From: Pseudomonas xionganensis
GTDB taxonomy: Bacteria > Pseudomonadota > Gammaproteobacteria > Pseudomonadales > Pseudomonadaceae
DNA length: 64,000 nucleotides
Assembly (NCBI RefSeq): GCF_009763245.1
Contig: NZ_WKJZ01000002.1
Coordinates: 250,707 to 314,706 of the forward strand
Reading direction: 5' to 3'
A model generated the notes under the pieces. The model was not told the origin of the DNA. It ran no database searches and saw only the letters and a list, made by a program, of their open reading frames with translations. This document shows, piece after piece, positions 1 through 16,234 of this stretch. A program made the position numbers and the translations under genes. How positions within the stretch are numbered: position 1 is the stretch's first letter; the number at the start of each line of letters is the position of its first letter.

Positions 1-260
<260 letters not shown>

Positions 261-365
261 TTATTGCTGTAAAAGGATGCCGACCGGATCAACGGTCGCA
301 GGCGGCAACACCTGACCCAAAGGTCAAAAAATATCTGCCGCGCACTTTACCGGAGAATTTGCCGT

Positions 366-2921
<2,556 letters not shown>

Positions 2922-3022
2922 TTACCTTTCTATTCTATATAGGCAAATGGCTAGCCGTGCCGATTCCCTGGGGAGTCGACAAAAGCAGTAGTAAGACGGG
3001 AGCGTAGTCTACCGGAAAGGCC

Positions 3023-4345
3023 TTAGCAGCTCAAACCTTGATCACTGCTCGGCGGCTGCCAGATTAATCGCCAGGCGCCATCCGTCGGCCCATCCAGGCC
3101 GGGCAGGTTGGCCAGCGCCAGCAGTTGCCCGTCGCGCCATAACAAGGGCAAGCGCGTCCGCACAAAAGCCGGCACGCGCCGCTCATTGAGCAGGCGTTTC
3201 AGATCACGGTGACCACGCCCCGGCAGCAGCATCTGCTCACCGCCGACACGATAGGTCAGACGCCATTGCCCGGCAGGTAAATGCCCCTCGATACGCACCC
3301 GGCCGTTAGCCGGCAGTTCCAACCAATCCTCGTCCGGCTCTGTCATCGGCAGCACCCCTGGCTCCACCAGCCACTCACCGGCCAGCCACCAGATACGCGC
3401 ATCACCTCGCCGCAACTGCCCTTGCCCCACAACCCAGACAGGCGCCGCATCGACTGCGGCATCTCGCAGCGCCTGCCAGCCAGCCCAGTGTTCCGTATCG
3501 GGCATGCGGGTCAACGGCCGCAACCAGTAGCGCAAGACATTGCGCTGACGCGCCTCGCTCAAGGCCGCCAGCGGCCCCAAAGGCAGATTCGGCACCCCCA
3601 ACCAAGCGTACTCAGGCGCCTCCATCACAGCGGCCTCAAGATCCAGCTCGGCCAGTTCGGCCAGCAATTGCGTCGCCTCACGCAGGTGCTCGGCACTACG
3701 CGCCATACTCGCCTGCGCCCGGGGCCAGCGCTCGGCCAGCAGCGGCATAACGCGCTGACGCAGAAAGTTGCGAGCAAAATGAATATCAGCGTTGCTCGGG
3801 TCCTCCACCCAGGCAAGGCCATGGGCCTGGGCATAGGCCTGCAGCTCGGTCCTGGAGCAACCCAAGAGCGGGCGCAATAGATGACCGTCACCCAGGGCGC
3901 GACCGGCCGGCATGGCGGCCAAACCCTGCACCCCGGCGCCACGCAATAGACGAAACAGCAGGGTCTCGGCCTGATCGTCAGCGTGCTGACCGGTCAACAG
4001 CAGCTCACCCGTTGTCAGGTTATTGGCAAAAGCACTGTAACGGGCTCGACGGGCTGCTTGCTCGATACTGGCGCCCGCGTCCACCTGCACGGCGAGCACC
4101 TGCAGCGGCACACCCAGGGCGGCACAAACAGCCTGACAGTGTGCTGGCCAGGCATCGGCTATCGCCTGCAGACCGTGATGAATATGCAGGGCGCGCAGCG
4201 GCGGAAGAGGCTCCTGGCGCGCCCAACTGGCCAGCAGATGCAATAGCACCGTGGAATCCAGACCACCGGACAAAGCGACACACCAGCCCGAGGCATCACG
4301 CCAGGGCTGCAGGGCATCGCTTAGACGAGTCTGCAGAGAATTCAT
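3023..4345 (-). CDS. tilS: tRNA(Ile)-lysidine synthase
   Basis: Converts the wobble cytidine of the CAU-anticodon tRNA-Ile2 to lysidine using ATP and lysine, so that it reads AUA. The N-terminal half is an N-type ATP pyrophosphatase with the PP-loop SGGLDS near residue 26 and a later GQHADDQAETLLFRLLRG motif. The C-terminal part is the less conserved TilS substrate-binding and C-terminal domains. At 440 residues it is normal length. It lies between accA and pyrG, as in other pseudomonads, and is separated from accA by a probable terminator. Confidence 0.95.
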   Translation of the reverse strand: MNSLQTRLSDALQPWRDASGWCVALSGGLDSTVLLHLLASWARQEPLPPLRALHIHHGLQAIADAWPAHCQAVCAALGVPLQVLAVQVDAGASIEQAARRARYSAFANNLTTGELLLTGQHADDQAETLLFRLLRGAGVQGLAAMPAGRALGDGHLLRPLLGCSRTELQAYAQAHGLAWVEDPSNADIHFARNFLRQRVMPLLAERWPRAQASMARSAEHLREATQLLAELAELDLEAAVMEAPEYAWLGVPNLPLGPLAALSEARQRNVLRYWLRPLTRMPDTEHWAGWQALRDAAVDAAPVWVVGQGQLRRGDARIWWLAGEWLVEPGVLPMTEPDEDWLELPANGRVRIEGHLPAGQWRLTYRVGGEQMLLPGRGHRDLKRLLNERRVPAFVRTRLPLLWRDGQLLALANLPGLDGPTDGAWRLIWQPPSSDQGLSC

Positions 4346-4353
4346 TGGCCAAG

Positions 4354-4386
4354 CTTAAAACAACAACGGGCCCGAAGGCCCGTTGT
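4354..4386 (-). terminator. Rho-independent terminator after accA
   Basis: On the minus strand a 10-bp stem (ACAACGGGCC / GGCCCGTTGT) closes a TTCG-like tetraloop and is followed by a short T-rich run (TGTTTT). It lies 20 nt past the accA stop and ends 9 nt before the tilS start. It could end accA transcription or act as an attenuator before tilS. Confidence 0.8.
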
Positions 4387-4405
4387 CTGTACAGCGGCCC
4401 GGCAA

Positions 4406-5356
4406 TCAGGCAATGCCATAGCTCATCAGACGCTCATAACGACGCGCCAGCAGCTCGGCGGTGTCGAAGGTCTTGAGGGTTTTCAGCTGGGCCTGCAGGG
4501 CCTGACGAATAGCCTCGGCTGCCGCTGCCGGATCGCTGTGGGCGCCGCCCAGGGGCTCATTGATCACCTGATCGACAATCCCCAGACCTTTCAGACGCTC
4601 TGCGGTGATGCCCATTGCCTCGGCGGCATCCGGGGCGCGCTCGGAGGTCTTCCACAGAATCGAGGCGCAGCCTTCCGGCGAGATCACCGAGTAGGTGGAG
4701 TACTGCAGCATATTCAACTGGTCGCATACACCGATGGCCAGGGCGCCACCGGAACCACCCTCACCGATCACGGTGGCGATAATCGGAGTTTTCAACCGCG
4801 CCATCACCCGCAGGTTCCAGGCAATGGCCTCGCTCTGCCCACGCTCTTCTGCGTCGATGCCCGGGTAGGCGCCCGGGGTGTCGATAAAGGTCAGGATCGG
4901 CATCTTGAAGCGCTCGGCCATCTCCATCAGACGACAGGCCTTGCGATAACCCTCGGGGCGCGGCATGCCGAAATTGCGGCGCACCTTCTCGCGTACCTCG
5001 CGACCCTTCTGGTGACCAATGACCATCACCGGCTCACCGTCCAGACGCGCCACGCCGCCAACAATGGCCGGGTCATCGGAGAAATGCCGATCACCGTGCA
5101 GCTCGTCAAACTCGGTAAAGATGTGCTGCAGGTAATCCAGGGTATAGGGGCGACGCGGGTGGCGCGCCAGCTGGGCGATCTGCCAGCTGGTCAGGTTGCC
5201 GAAGATACTTTCGGTCAGGGTGCTGCTCTTGTCCTGCAGGCGGGCGATTTCATCGCTGATATTCAGCGAGTTGTCACTACCGACCAGGCGAAGCTCTTCG
5301 ATCTTGGCTTGCAGGTCGGCGATCGGCTGTTCGAAATCGAGAAAATTCGGGTTCAT
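4406..5356 (-). CDS. accA: Acetyl-CoA carboxylase carboxyltransferase subunit alpha
   Basis: Alpha subunit of the AccA2-AccD2 carboxyltransferase, which moves carboxyl from carboxybiotin to acetyl-CoA to make malonyl-CoA, the first step of fatty-acid synthesis. The start [15 protein letters not shown] and the segments [18 protein letters not shown] and [13 protein letters not shown] are the AccA signature, with the latter two forming the CoA-binding and oxyanion region. 316 residues. Another in-frame ATG (MTMNPN) lies two codons upstream and a further one lies nine codons upstream; homology supports the start given. Confidence 0.97.
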   Translation of the reverse strand: MNPNFLDFEQPIADLQAKIEELRLVGSDNSLNISDEIARLQDKSSTLTESIFGNLTSWQIAQLARHPRRPYTLDYLQHIFTEFDELHGDRHFSDDPAIVGGVARLDGEPVMVIGHQKGREVREKVRRNFGMPRPEGYRKACRLMEMAERFKMPILTFIDTPGAYPGIDAEERGQSEAIAWNLRVMARLKTPIIATVIGEGGSGGALAIGVCDQLNMLQYSTYSVISPEGCASILWKTSERAPDAAEAMGITAERLKGLGIVDQVINEPLGGAHSDPAAAAEAIRQALQAQLKTLKTFDTAELLARRYERLMSYGIA

Positions 5357-5481
5357 AGTCATCCGTCTTGCGTCGACGGCCAAGTGGCCGGGGAGCTGTA
5401 TCCGTTTCGCGCCCTACCTTATAGCAGCAGGCGCATTCAGGTCGACACCGGACTGCAGGGAAAACCGTGCAGCCCATCAAG

Positions 5482-5515
5482 GCATCGCAACTGCGATGCG
5501 GGGCGCGAACCCCGC
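5482..5515 (-). terminator. Tandem hairpins after dnaE
   Basis: Two adjacent perfect inverted repeats follow the dnaE stop. GCGGGG/CCCCGC has a 6-nt loop (5498-5515) and GCATCGCA/TGCGATGC has a 2-nt loop (5482-5499). There is no U-tract on either strand, so this is either a weak terminator or a 3'-end stabiliser. Confidence 0.45.
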
Positions 5516-5518
5516 AAA

Positions 5519-9046
<3,528 letters not shown>

Positions 9047-9174
9047 GGCAGTCCTATACAAAACACAGAAACGATCAGGCCCGGATTGTACCGGGCCAGG
9101 ATGCAAACAACAGCATACGGATCAGGGGATCGCGGCGCAGGATGGATGTCGCTCTCTACACCCACCCTGAGCTC

Positions 9175-9204
9175 GGTGGATCGATAAAGCGTGATCCACC
9201 CTAC
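9175..9204 (-). repeat. GTAGGGTGGA-type dyad repeat overlapping the rnhB stop
   Basis: A 30-nt unit read on the minus strand as GTAGGGTGGATCACGC followed by TTTATCGATCCACC. It is an interrupted dyad (GGTGGAT/ATCCACC) closely related to the unit at 49674. Its TAG is the rnhB stop codon. A further degenerate copy of GGGTGG lies just beyond it toward dnaE. Confidence 0.7.
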
Positions 9205-9797
9205 TCCTCAAGCAGCGCGCGCACCGGACCAAAGGAACGCCGATGAATCGGGGTCGGCCCCAGACGGCGCAGGGCCTCCAGATGCACAGGCGTGGGATAG
9301 CCTTTGTGCCCGCCGATGCCATAGCCAGGGTATTGCAGCTCCAGGGCCTGCATCTCACGGTCACGGCTGACCTTGGCCAGGATCGAGGCGGCGGCAATCG
9401 CCGGCACCTTGGCGTCGCCACCGACCACCGGCGCGCTGGGCACCTGCAGTTTCGGGCAGCGGTTGCCATCGATCAGCGCCAGTTTGGGCGTCACGCTCAA
9501 TCCCTCGACCGCGCGTTGCATGGCCAGCATGGTGGCGTGCAGGATATTCAGCTGATCGATCTCCTCCACCTCGGCCCGGGCAATACACCAGGCCAGGGCC
9601 TTCTCGCGGATCTCGTCGAACAGCTTGTCGCGCCGCGCCTCGGACAGTTTCTTCGAATCATTCAGACCAAGAATGGGCCGCGCCGGATCGAGAATCACCG
9701 CTGCGGTTACCACCGCACCGCAGAGCGGGCCACGTCCCACTTCGTCAACCCCGGCCACCAGTTCCTCGACCTGGCTGAAATCCATGCCCAACTGCAT
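9201..9797 (-). CDS. rnhB: Ribonuclease HII
   Basis: Removes RNA primers and single misincorporated ribonucleotides from DNA-RNA hybrids. The motif [13 protein letters not shown] places the catalytic Asp18-Glu19 pair, and later acidic residues lie in [11 protein letters not shown] and LALIDGN. 198 residues, as expected for RNase HII. The first ATG overlaps the lpxB stop by one base (TGATG), indicating translational coupling; a second ATG four codons on (MDFSQVEE) is possible. The stop TAG belongs to an intergenic repeat. Confidence 0.96.
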   Translation of the reverse strand: MQLGMDFSQVEELVAGVDEVGRGPLCGAVVTAAVILDPARPILGLNDSKKLSEARRDKLFDEIREKALAWCIARAEVEEIDQLNILHATMLAMQRAVEGLSVTPKLALIDGNRCPKLQVPSAPVVGGDAKVPAIAAASILAKVSRDREMQALELQYPGYGIGGHKGYPTPVHLEALRRLGPTPIHRRSFGPVRALLEE

Positions 9798-10930
9798 CAG
9801 CGCGGCCCGACCAGCTGCAGCACGGCCTCGGCCGCCTGCTGCGAGGCGTCGCGACGCAGCGCCCGATGGATCACGTCGAAACCTTCGGTCTGCACCTGGC
9901 CGTCATCGATCAGGGGCGCCAGCGACTGGGCAAGCGCCTCGGCCGTCGCCGCATCCTGGATCAGCTCAGGCACCAGCAGGCGCTCGGCTAGTAAATTGGG
10001 CAGGGAAATATAGGCGCTGGTCACCAGGCGCTTGAGAATCCGGTAGGTCAGCGGCGCCACCTTGTAGGCCACCACCATGGGCCGCTTGTACAGCAGCGCC
10101 TCCAGCGTCGCAGTGCCGGATGCGATCAGCACGGCGTCACAGGCCGCCAGGGCCTCATGAGAGCGACCATCCAGCAGGGTCAGCGGCAGGTCACGGTCCA
10201 TCAGCATCTGCTCCAGCTGAACCCGCCTTTCGGGACTGGCACAAGGCAGGACGAAACGGATGCCGGGGCGCAAGGTGCGTAGACGTACCGCCGCATCCAG
10301 GAACAACTCGCCCAGGCGCCCTACTTCGCCACCACGACTGCCCGGCAGCAAGGCCACCACAGGCTCATCCAGAGGAAGGTCAAGCCCTACTCGGGCTGCG
10401 GCGCGATCGGCCTGCAAGGGGATGGTATCGGCCAAGGGGTGACCCACGAAGCGAACCGGCACCTGATGGGCGTCATAGAACTGCGCCTCGAAAGGGAACA
10501 GGGTCAGCATCAGGTCGCAGGCTTCGCGGATTTTCAGCACCCGCTTCTGCCGCCAGGCCCAGACCGAGGGACTGACGTAGTGCACAGTCTTGATCCCGGC
10601 ACGTCGCAGCTTGAGCTCCAGGCCCAGGTTGAAATCCGGCGCATCGATGCCGATAAACACATCGGGCCTGGCCGCAACCAGGCTCTTGCGCAGACGACGG
10701 CGTCGGGCCAGAAGCTCGGGCAAGCGGCCCAATACCTCTACCAGCCCCATGACCGCCAGGCGCTCCATGGGGAAATAGGACTTGAGCCCTTCGGCCTGCA
10801 TCAGTGGGCCGCCCACGCCAATAAATTCGATCTGTGGATGACGAGCTTTGAGCGCCTGCATCAAACCCGCGCCAAGGATATCGCCAGAGGCTTCACCTGC
10901 CACCAGCGCCACACGCAATGTTTGAGTCAT
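9797..10930 (-). CDS. lpxB: Lipid-A-disaccharide synthase
   Basis: Peripheral membrane GT-B glycosyltransferase joining UDP-2,3-diacylglucosamine and lipid X to form the lipid A disaccharide. Family segments [15 protein letters not shown] at the N-terminus, [27 protein letters not shown] and [13 protein letters not shown] are all present. 377 residues is normal. It lies between lpxA (4-nt gap) and rnhB (1-nt overlap) in the lipid A cluster. Confidence 0.97.
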   Translation of the reverse strand: MTQTLRVALVAGEASGDILGAGLMQALKARHPQIEFIGVGGPLMQAEGLKSYFPMERLAVMGLVEVLGRLPELLARRRRLRKSLVAARPDVFIGIDAPDFNLGLELKLRRAGIKTVHYVSPSVWAWRQKRVLKIREACDLMLTLFPFEAQFYDAHQVPVRFVGHPLADTIPLQADRAAARVGLDLPLDEPVVALLPGSRGGEVGRLGELFLDAAVRLRTLRPGIRFVLPCASPERRVQLEQMLMDRDLPLTLLDGRSHEALAACDAVLIASGTATLEALLYKRPMVVAYKVAPLTYRILKRLVTSAYISLPNLLAERLLVPELIQDAATAEALAQSLAPLIDDGQVQTEGFDVIHRALRRDASQQAAEAVLQLVGPR

Positions 10931-10934
10931 AGGA

Positions 10935-11711
10935 TTATCGGGTTATACCGCGCTTTGAGGCCTGGATGGAGTCACGAAACAGCGCTACTTCCGGGAACTG
11001 CAGCGCCGACTCGACCAACTCATTGAGAGCCTGCTCGACAGTCAGCCCCTGGCGATAAACGACCTTGTAGGCCTTGCGCAAAGCCGCGATGGCCTCGGCG
11101 CTGAAACCACGCCGACGCATGCCCTCGAAGTTCATGCTGCGCGCCTCGGCCGGATTACCGAACACGGTGACAAAGGCCGGTACATCCTTGCCGATGGCCG
11201 TGCCCATGCCGGAAAAGCTGTGAGCACCGATATGACAGAACTGATGCACCAGGGTGTAGCCGGACAGAATCGCCCAGTCATCGACCCATACATGTCCAGC
11301 CAAGGCTGTGTTATTGACCAGAATGCAGTGGTTGCCGATCACGCTGTCGTGACCGATATGGGCATAGGCCATGATCAGGTTGTGGTCGCCCAGCGTGGTT
11401 TCGCTACGATCCTGCACTGTGCCGCGATGGATGGTTACCCCTTCGCGAATCACGTTATGGTCGCCGATCACCAGCCGAGTAGGCTCGCCTTGGTACTTGA
11501 GGTCCGGGGTGTCTTCACCGATGGAGGAAAACTGGTAGATGCGGTTGTGCCGACCGATCCTGGTGGGCCCCTTGAGAATGACATGGGGGCCGATCACCGT
11601 ACCCTCGCCTATTTCCACATCAGCCCCGACAATCGACCAGGGACCGACGACCACGTCGTCAGCCAGCTTGGCACTGGGGTCAATGATGGCGCGAGGGTCA
11701 ATCAAACTCAT
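10935..11711 (-). CDS. lpxA: UDP-N-acetylglucosamine acyltransferase
   Basis: First enzyme of lipid A synthesis: transfers a 3-hydroxyacyl chain from ACP to the 3-OH of UDP-GlcNAc. It is a left-handed beta-helix trimer with hexapeptide repeats through about residue 190. The catalytic His is at 121 (AYAHIGHD). Residue 169 is Met (SFSGMGT), the residue that restricts P. aeruginosa LpxA to C10 chains, whereas E. coli has Gly for C14. The start MSLIDPRA overlaps the fabZ stop by 4 nt; the frame stays open upstream but inside fabZ. 258 residues. Confidence 0.97.
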   Translation of the reverse strand: MSLIDPRAIIDPSAKLADDVVVGPWSIVGADVEIGEGTVIGPHVILKGPTRIGRHNRIYQFSSIGEDTPDLKYQGEPTRLVIGDHNVIREGVTIHRGTVQDRSETTLGDHNLIMAYAHIGHDSVIGNHCILVNNTALAGHVWVDDWAILSGYTLVHQFCHIGAHSFSGMGTAIGKDVPAFVTVFGNPAEARSMNFEGMRRRGFSAEAIAALRKAYKVVYRQGLTVEQALNELVESALQFPEVALFRDSIQASKRGITR

Positions 11712-12148
11712 AGTTTGCGTTCCGCACAAATGATTTCGGCCGAGCAGACTTCCTTGCCAGCGACACTGGCCTTGCACTCGAACTTCCAGATATTGCGCTT
11801 GTCGCTCAAGTACTTGGCTTCGAGGATCAACTGATCGCCCGGCACCACCGGTTGACGGAAGCGTAGCTTGTCCGAACCTACAAAGTAGTACAGGGTGCCA
11901 TCACTGGGCTTAACGCCCATCATCTTGAAGCCCAGAATACCGGCCGCCTGGGCCATGGCCTCAATAATCAGCACGCCCGGCATAATCGGATGCTCGGGAA
12001 AGTGCCCATTGAAGAACGGCTCGTTGATGCTGACATTCTTGTAGGCACGAATGCTCTTGCCTTCGAGATCCAGCTCCGCCACCCGATCCACCAACAGGAA
12101 GGGATAACGGTGGGGCAGGTATTCGCGAATTTCGTTAATGTCCATCAT
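11708..12148 (-). CDS. fabZ: 3-hydroxyacyl-ACP dehydratase FabZ
   Basis: Dehydrates 3-hydroxyacyl-ACP to trans-2-enoyl-ACP in fatty-acid elongation and competes with LpxA and LpxD for the same substrate pool. Hot-dog fold protein of 146 residues with the helix motif [15 protein letters not shown] carrying the active-site His, followed by a Glu in [14 protein letters not shown] context ([11 protein letters not shown]). It overlaps lpxA by 4 nt (ATGA), which would couple their translation. Confidence 0.97.
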   Translation of the reverse strand: MMDINEIREYLPHRYPFLLVDRVAELDLEGKSIRAYKNVSINEPFFNGHFPEHPIMPGVLIIEAMAQAAGILGFKMMGVKPSDGTLYYFVGSDKLRFRQPVVPGDQLILEAKYLSDKRNIWKFECKASVAGKEVCSAEIICAERKL

Positions 12149-12195
12149 ATCCAGAGCAGCTCGTCAGAAATAAGAAGTCACCAGCAATTGCCGGC

Positions 12196-13254
12196 TCAGG
12201 CATCAGATGAAGCATCTGCACCCGGGGTCACGGCAGCCAGGTGCTTTTCCAGCTGCTGCAGGCGCCGCGCCATGTCATCCAGCTGACGGATACGCGCCGC
12301 ACTCTTGCGCCACTCCGCAGCGGGCTGCATGGCCGTACCAGAAGAATAGGATCCAGGCTCGGTAATGGAGCGAGTCACCATGGTCATCCCGGTTACGAAC
12401 ACGTTGTCGCACACTTCGATATGCCCAACCATGCCCACGCCACCGGCGATCATGCAGTTCTTGCCAATCTTGGTACTGCCGGAGATACCGGCACAACCGG
12501 CCATGGCGGTGTTGTCACCGACCTGTACGTTGTGCGCGATCATGATCTGGTTATCCAGTTTGACCCCGTTACCCAGCTGGGTATCGGACAGCGCCCCCCG
12601 GTCGACAGTGGTATTGGCGCCGATCTCGACGTCATCACCGATGGTCACACCGCCAATCTGGGCGATCTTCTGCCAGACGCCCTTCTCGTTGGCAAAACCG
12701 AACCCCTCGCCACCAATCACCGCACCGGATTGAATCACCACCCGCTTGCCGATACGCACATCGTGATAAAGGGTAACCCGCGGCGCCAGCCAGCCACCTT
12801 CGCCGATTACCGAGCGCGCACCTACCACGCAGTGAGCTCCGATGCGCACCCCCGCACCGATCTGCGCGGCGCTTTCGATCACCGCATAGGCGCCGATACT
12901 GGCCGAGGCATCAACAACGGCATCAGCCGCCACGACCGCCGTCGGATGGACACCTGGCAAAGCCTTAGGTTTGGGATCAAACAGATGGGACAGCTGGGCA
13001 TAGGCCAGATAGGGATTGGCCACGATCAAGGCATTGCCCTGAAAACCCGCCGCATCGGCGGCTGTCAATAAAACCGCGCCGGCCTTACAGCCGGCGAGGT
13101 ATTTGCGGTACTGCGCATTGGCCAGAAAACTCAGCTGAGCAGGACCGGCTTCCTGCAGCGTGGCCAGGCCGATAATCACCGCCTGGCCATCACCCTGCAA
13201 CTGTGCCCCCAACTGTTCGGCCAGTTGCTCCAGCGTGTAGAGGATTGCAGTCAT
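12196..13254 (-). CDS. lpxD: UDP-3-O-acylglucosamine N-acyltransferase
   Basis: Third lipid A step: N-acylates UDP-3-O-acyl-glucosamine with 3-hydroxyacyl-ACP. An N-terminal uridine-binding domain (about 1-100) is followed by the hexapeptide beta-helix (about 105-300, with repeats such as [20 protein letters not shown]) and a C-terminal helical arm. The catalytic His is expected in [19 protein letters not shown]. 352 residues. It starts 2 nt after the skp stop, giving the common skp-lpxD-fabZ-lpxA-lpxB order. Confidence 0.97.
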   Translation of the reverse strand: MTAILYTLEQLAEQLGAQLQGDGQAVIIGLATLQEAGPAQLSFLANAQYRKYLAGCKAGAVLLTAADAAGFQGNALIVANPYLAYAQLSHLFDPKPKALPGVHPTAVVAADAVVDASASIGAYAVIESAAQIGAGVRIGAHCVVGARSVIGEGGWLAPRVTLYHDVRIGKRVVIQSGAVIGGEGFGFANEKGVWQKIAQIGGVTIGDDVEIGANTTVDRGALSDTQLGNGVKLDNQIMIAHNVQVGDNTAMAGCAGISGSTKIGKNCMIAGGVGMVGHIEVCDNVFVTGMTMVTRSITEPGSYSSGTAMQPAAEWRKSAARIRQLDDMARRLQQLEKHLAAVTPGADASSDA

Positions 13255-13256
13255 GC

Positions 13257-13760
13257 TTAACGCATCTTGTTCATGCGCTCGATAACCTGACGGGTAATGT
13301 CGAACTGAGGTTTGACATCAATCACCGCCCCGCGCTCCAGCACCAGGTCAAAGTTACCGGTCTTGATCACTTCCTCGACAGCCTTGTCCAGATTCGGCTT
13401 GAGGGTCTTGAGCATTTCACGGTCGGCGACGGCTTTGGCTTCGTTCAGCTCCTTGGACTGGAACTGGAAGTCACGGGCCTTCTGCTTGAATTCCAGCTCC
13501 AGGCGCTCGCGCTCGGCGGTCTGCATCTTCTCGCCATCTTTCACCAGACGATCCTGAATGCGCTTGGCGTCGCTTTCCAGGGTCTTCAGCTTGTTCAGCT
13601 GCGGGCCAAACTTCTTCTCGGCATCCACGGCATAACGCTTGGCGGCATCGGATTCGAGCAGCGCCATCTGGTAATTGAGCACCGCTACCTTCATTTCGGC
13701 GAAGGCCGGAGTTGCCAGCATGGCAACGCTTAACAGAACCACTTGAGTCAACTTACGCAC
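13257..13760 (-). CDS. skp: Periplasmic chaperone Skp/OmpH
   Basis: Trimeric periplasmic holdase that carries unfolded outer-membrane proteins to the BAM complex. A Sec signal peptide ends at residue 21 (ATPAFA-EMK). The mature part begins with the conserved beta-strand [11 protein letters not shown], then a long Lys/Glu-rich coiled coil (about 35-130), and closes with [20 protein letters not shown]. 167 residues. It lies directly downstream of bamA, its functional partner. Confidence 0.95.
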   Translation of the reverse strand: MRKLTQVVLLSVAMLATPAFAEMKVAVLNYQMALLESDAAKRYAVDAEKKFGPQLNKLKTLESDAKRIQDRLVKDGEKMQTAERERLELEFKQKARDFQFQSKELNEAKAVADREMLKTLKPNLDKAVEEVIKTGNFDLVLERGAVIDVKPQFDITRQVIERMNKMR

Positions 13761-13795
13761 GGTGCAACTCCTGCTGATGTTCGATAATCGGCCAC

Positions 13796-16144
13796 TTAAA
13801 AGGTCTGACCGAGGGAGAACTGGAATACCTGGGTGTCGGCATCATCCGGCTTGAGGATGGGCATGGCCAGGCTGAAACTGAGCGGACCCAGGGCGGTAAT
13901 CCAGGTCAGACCAACCCCCACCGAGCTGGCCAGCTGGCCCGGATCGATATTGTTACAGTCGCTCTGGGACTTGCCGCAATTGGTGTCGAACACATTACCC
14001 ACATCCCAGAACAGGGCCGTACGCAAGGAACGCTGATCCTTGACGAAAGGCATGGGGAACAACAGCTCTACACCGCCCTGCACCAGAACGTTGCCACCGA
14101 AGGGCAGCGGGTCCTGATCCGGATCGAAGGCAGTCCCGGGATTAGTACCCTTGCTCGGCGTACTGCGCGGCCCCAGGGTATTGTCCTTGAACCCCCGTAC
14201 CGAGCCGAAACCACCGGCATAGTAATGCTCATAAAACGGCATATCAGAGGTGGAACCGTAGCTTTCACCAAAGCCCAGCTGAGTATGGAAGCGCAGGGTA
14301 TAGGTGTCGCTCACCGGCTTGAACAACTGCCCACGGTAGTCAATTTTGAAGAACGACAAGTCACTGCCCGGCACAGTGGTTTCAAATACCAGGCTCTGGG
14401 AATGACCCCGGTTGGCCAGAACACCCCGGTTCAGAGTCGACTCAGACCAGCCGATGGAAGCCTTGAGGTTCAGATAGCTGTCACCCTCGGCTTCGAGGAA
14501 ATCGAAGATTTCATCAACGGTGTAGATGCCTGTACTGATGCTATCGTTCTGAATCGACAGCCCATAGGTCAGGCGCGAGGTATCACTGATTGGATAACCG
14601 ATACTCACACCACCGCCATAGCTGTCCACTGCATAACTGGACACGCTGGTGTTCAGTTCGTCGTAATCGGTTTCACGGAAGAAGGCGTTGTAGCCAAGGC
14701 TGACGCCATCCGGTGTCCAGTAGGGGTCAACAAAGCCGAAGTTGTAGCTGCTCTGGTATTCACTGCGGTTCAGACCAACGCTGACCCTGTTACCAGTCCC
14801 CAGGAAGTTGTTCTGGGTGATGGAGCCGCCGAGAATCAGGCCGGCATTCTGGGCGAAACCCACGCTGGCGGTGATGTTGCCGGAGGCCTGTTCTTCCACG
14901 CTGTAGTTGACGTCGATCTGGTCATCGGTGCCCGGCACCTGCGGGGTTTCGACGTTGACTTCCTTGAAGTAGCCCAGGCGTTCCAGACGCACCTTGGACT
15001 GATCGATCAGATAGGTGGACGCCCAACCACCTTCCATCTGGCGCATTTCCCGGCGCAGCACTTCGTCCTCGGACTTGGTATTGCCACGGAAATTGATACG
15101 GTTGACGTAGGCACGCTTGCCCGGGTCAACAAAGAAGGTGATGGATACGGTGCCATCATCATGGGGCTCGGGCACGCCATTGACGTTGGCAAAGGTATAG
15201 CCCTCGTTGCCCAGGCGACGGGTAATCAACTCGCTGGTGGTGGTCATTACCTTGCGCGAGAACACTTGCCCCTCGCGAACCAGCAGCAGAGCACGCACGT
15301 CGTCTTCAAAGTTCTTCAGGTCACCACTGAGCTTGACCTCGCGAACGTTGTACTTCTGTCCCTCGTCGACGTTGACCGTGACATAGACGTGCTTCTTGTC
15401 CGGCGTGATGGAAACCTGGGTGGAGCTGATATCCATATTGATATAGCCGCGGTCCAGGTAATAGGAACGCAGTCGCTCCAGGTCACCGGAGAGTTTTTCC
15501 CGGGCGTATTTGTCGTCGTTACGGAAGAAGGACAGCCAGTTGGTGGTCTTCAGTTCGAACAGATCAATCAGGTCTTCATCGCTGAATACGGTGTTGCCGA
15601 CCACGTTGATATGCTGAATGGCCGCCACCGAGCCTTCATTGATATTGATCTTCAGCGCCACGCGGTTACGCGGCTGCGGAATCACTTCGGCTTCGATCTC
15701 TGCAGAGTAGCGACCCTGGGCCACATACTGGCGCTGCAGTTCGTTACGCACCCCCTCCAGAGTCGCGCGCTGGAAGATCTCGCCTTCGGCCAGGCCGGAC
15801 TGATTCAGGCCCTTGAGCAGATCCTCGCTGCTGATCGCCTTGTTGCCCTCGATCTCGATACTGGAAATCGACGGCCGCTCGACTACGGTAATCACCAGAA
15901 CATCGCCATCACGGCCCAGCTGGATATCCTGAAAGAACCCGGTCTTGAACAATTCACGGGTTGCATCCACCAGGGCACGATCATCCGCCTCGGCACCGAC
16001 ATTCAACGGCAACACGCCAAATACGCTGCCAGCGGAAACCCGCTGCAGGCCATTGACGCGAATATCGGAGATGGTGAAGGACTCGGCGTGAACTTCGGCG
16101 ATCATCAGTGCGGAAAGTACCGCAGGTAGCAGCAGACGTTTCAT
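13796..16144 (-). CDS. bamA: Outer-membrane assembly factor BamA
   Basis: Central subunit of the beta-barrel assembly machine. The 782 residues comprise a signal peptide (about 1-20), five periplasmic POTRA domains (about 22-420, e.g. FTISDIRVNGLQRVSAGSVF) and a 16-stranded barrel. The barrel has the internal VRGFKDNTLGPR motif that locks loop L6, and the protein ends in a barrel-type aromatic terminus (FSLGQTF). The start is MKRLLLPAVLSALM; 18 open codons upstream lack homology. Next in order after rseP, with skp following. Confidence 0.97.
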   Translation of the reverse strand: MKRLLLPAVLSALMIAEVHAESFTISDIRVNGLQRVSAGSVFGVLPLNVGAEADDRALVDATRELFKTGFFQDIQLGRDGDVLVITVVERPSISSIEIEGNKAISSEDLLKGLNQSGLAEGEIFQRATLEGVRNELQRQYVAQGRYSAEIEAEVIPQPRNRVALKININEGSVAAIQHINVVGNTVFSDEDLIDLFELKTTNWLSFFRNDDKYAREKLSGDLERLRSYYLDRGYINMDISSTQVSITPDKKHVYVTVNVDEGQKYNVREVKLSGDLKNFEDDVRALLLVREGQVFSRKVMTTTSELITRRLGNEGYTFANVNGVPEPHDDGTVSITFFVDPGKRAYVNRINFRGNTKSEDEVLRREMRQMEGGWASTYLIDQSKVRLERLGYFKEVNVETPQVPGTDDQIDVNYSVEEQASGNITASVGFAQNAGLILGGSITQNNFLGTGNRVSVGLNRSEYQSSYNFGFVDPYWTPDGVSLGYNAFFRETDYDELNTSVSSYAVDSYGGGVSIGYPISDTSRLTYGLSIQNDSISTGIYTVDEIFDFLEAEGDSYLNLKASIGWSESTLNRGVLANRGHSQSLVFETTVPGSDLSFFKIDYRGQLFKPVSDTYTLRFHTQLGFGESYGSTSDMPFYEHYYAGGFGSVRGFKDNTLGPRSTPSKGTNPGTAFDPDQDPLPFGGNVLVQGGVELLFPMPFVKDQRSLRTALFWDVGNVFDTNCGKSQSDCNNIDPGQLASSVGVGLTWITALGPLSFSLAMPILKPDDADTQVFQFSLGQTF

Positions 16145-16234
16145 GAAGTCCTTTCTTATTTCAACTGACAATAAAATATCTGCCGCTTGGGGCGACACTT
16201 CTTTTTTTAAACTGAGAGCGTAATTCAGCAGCGG

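Noticed and set aside
14225..16129. 634-codon frame antisense to bamA.
   Set aside because: No domain, no ribosome-binding site and complete overlap with bamA.
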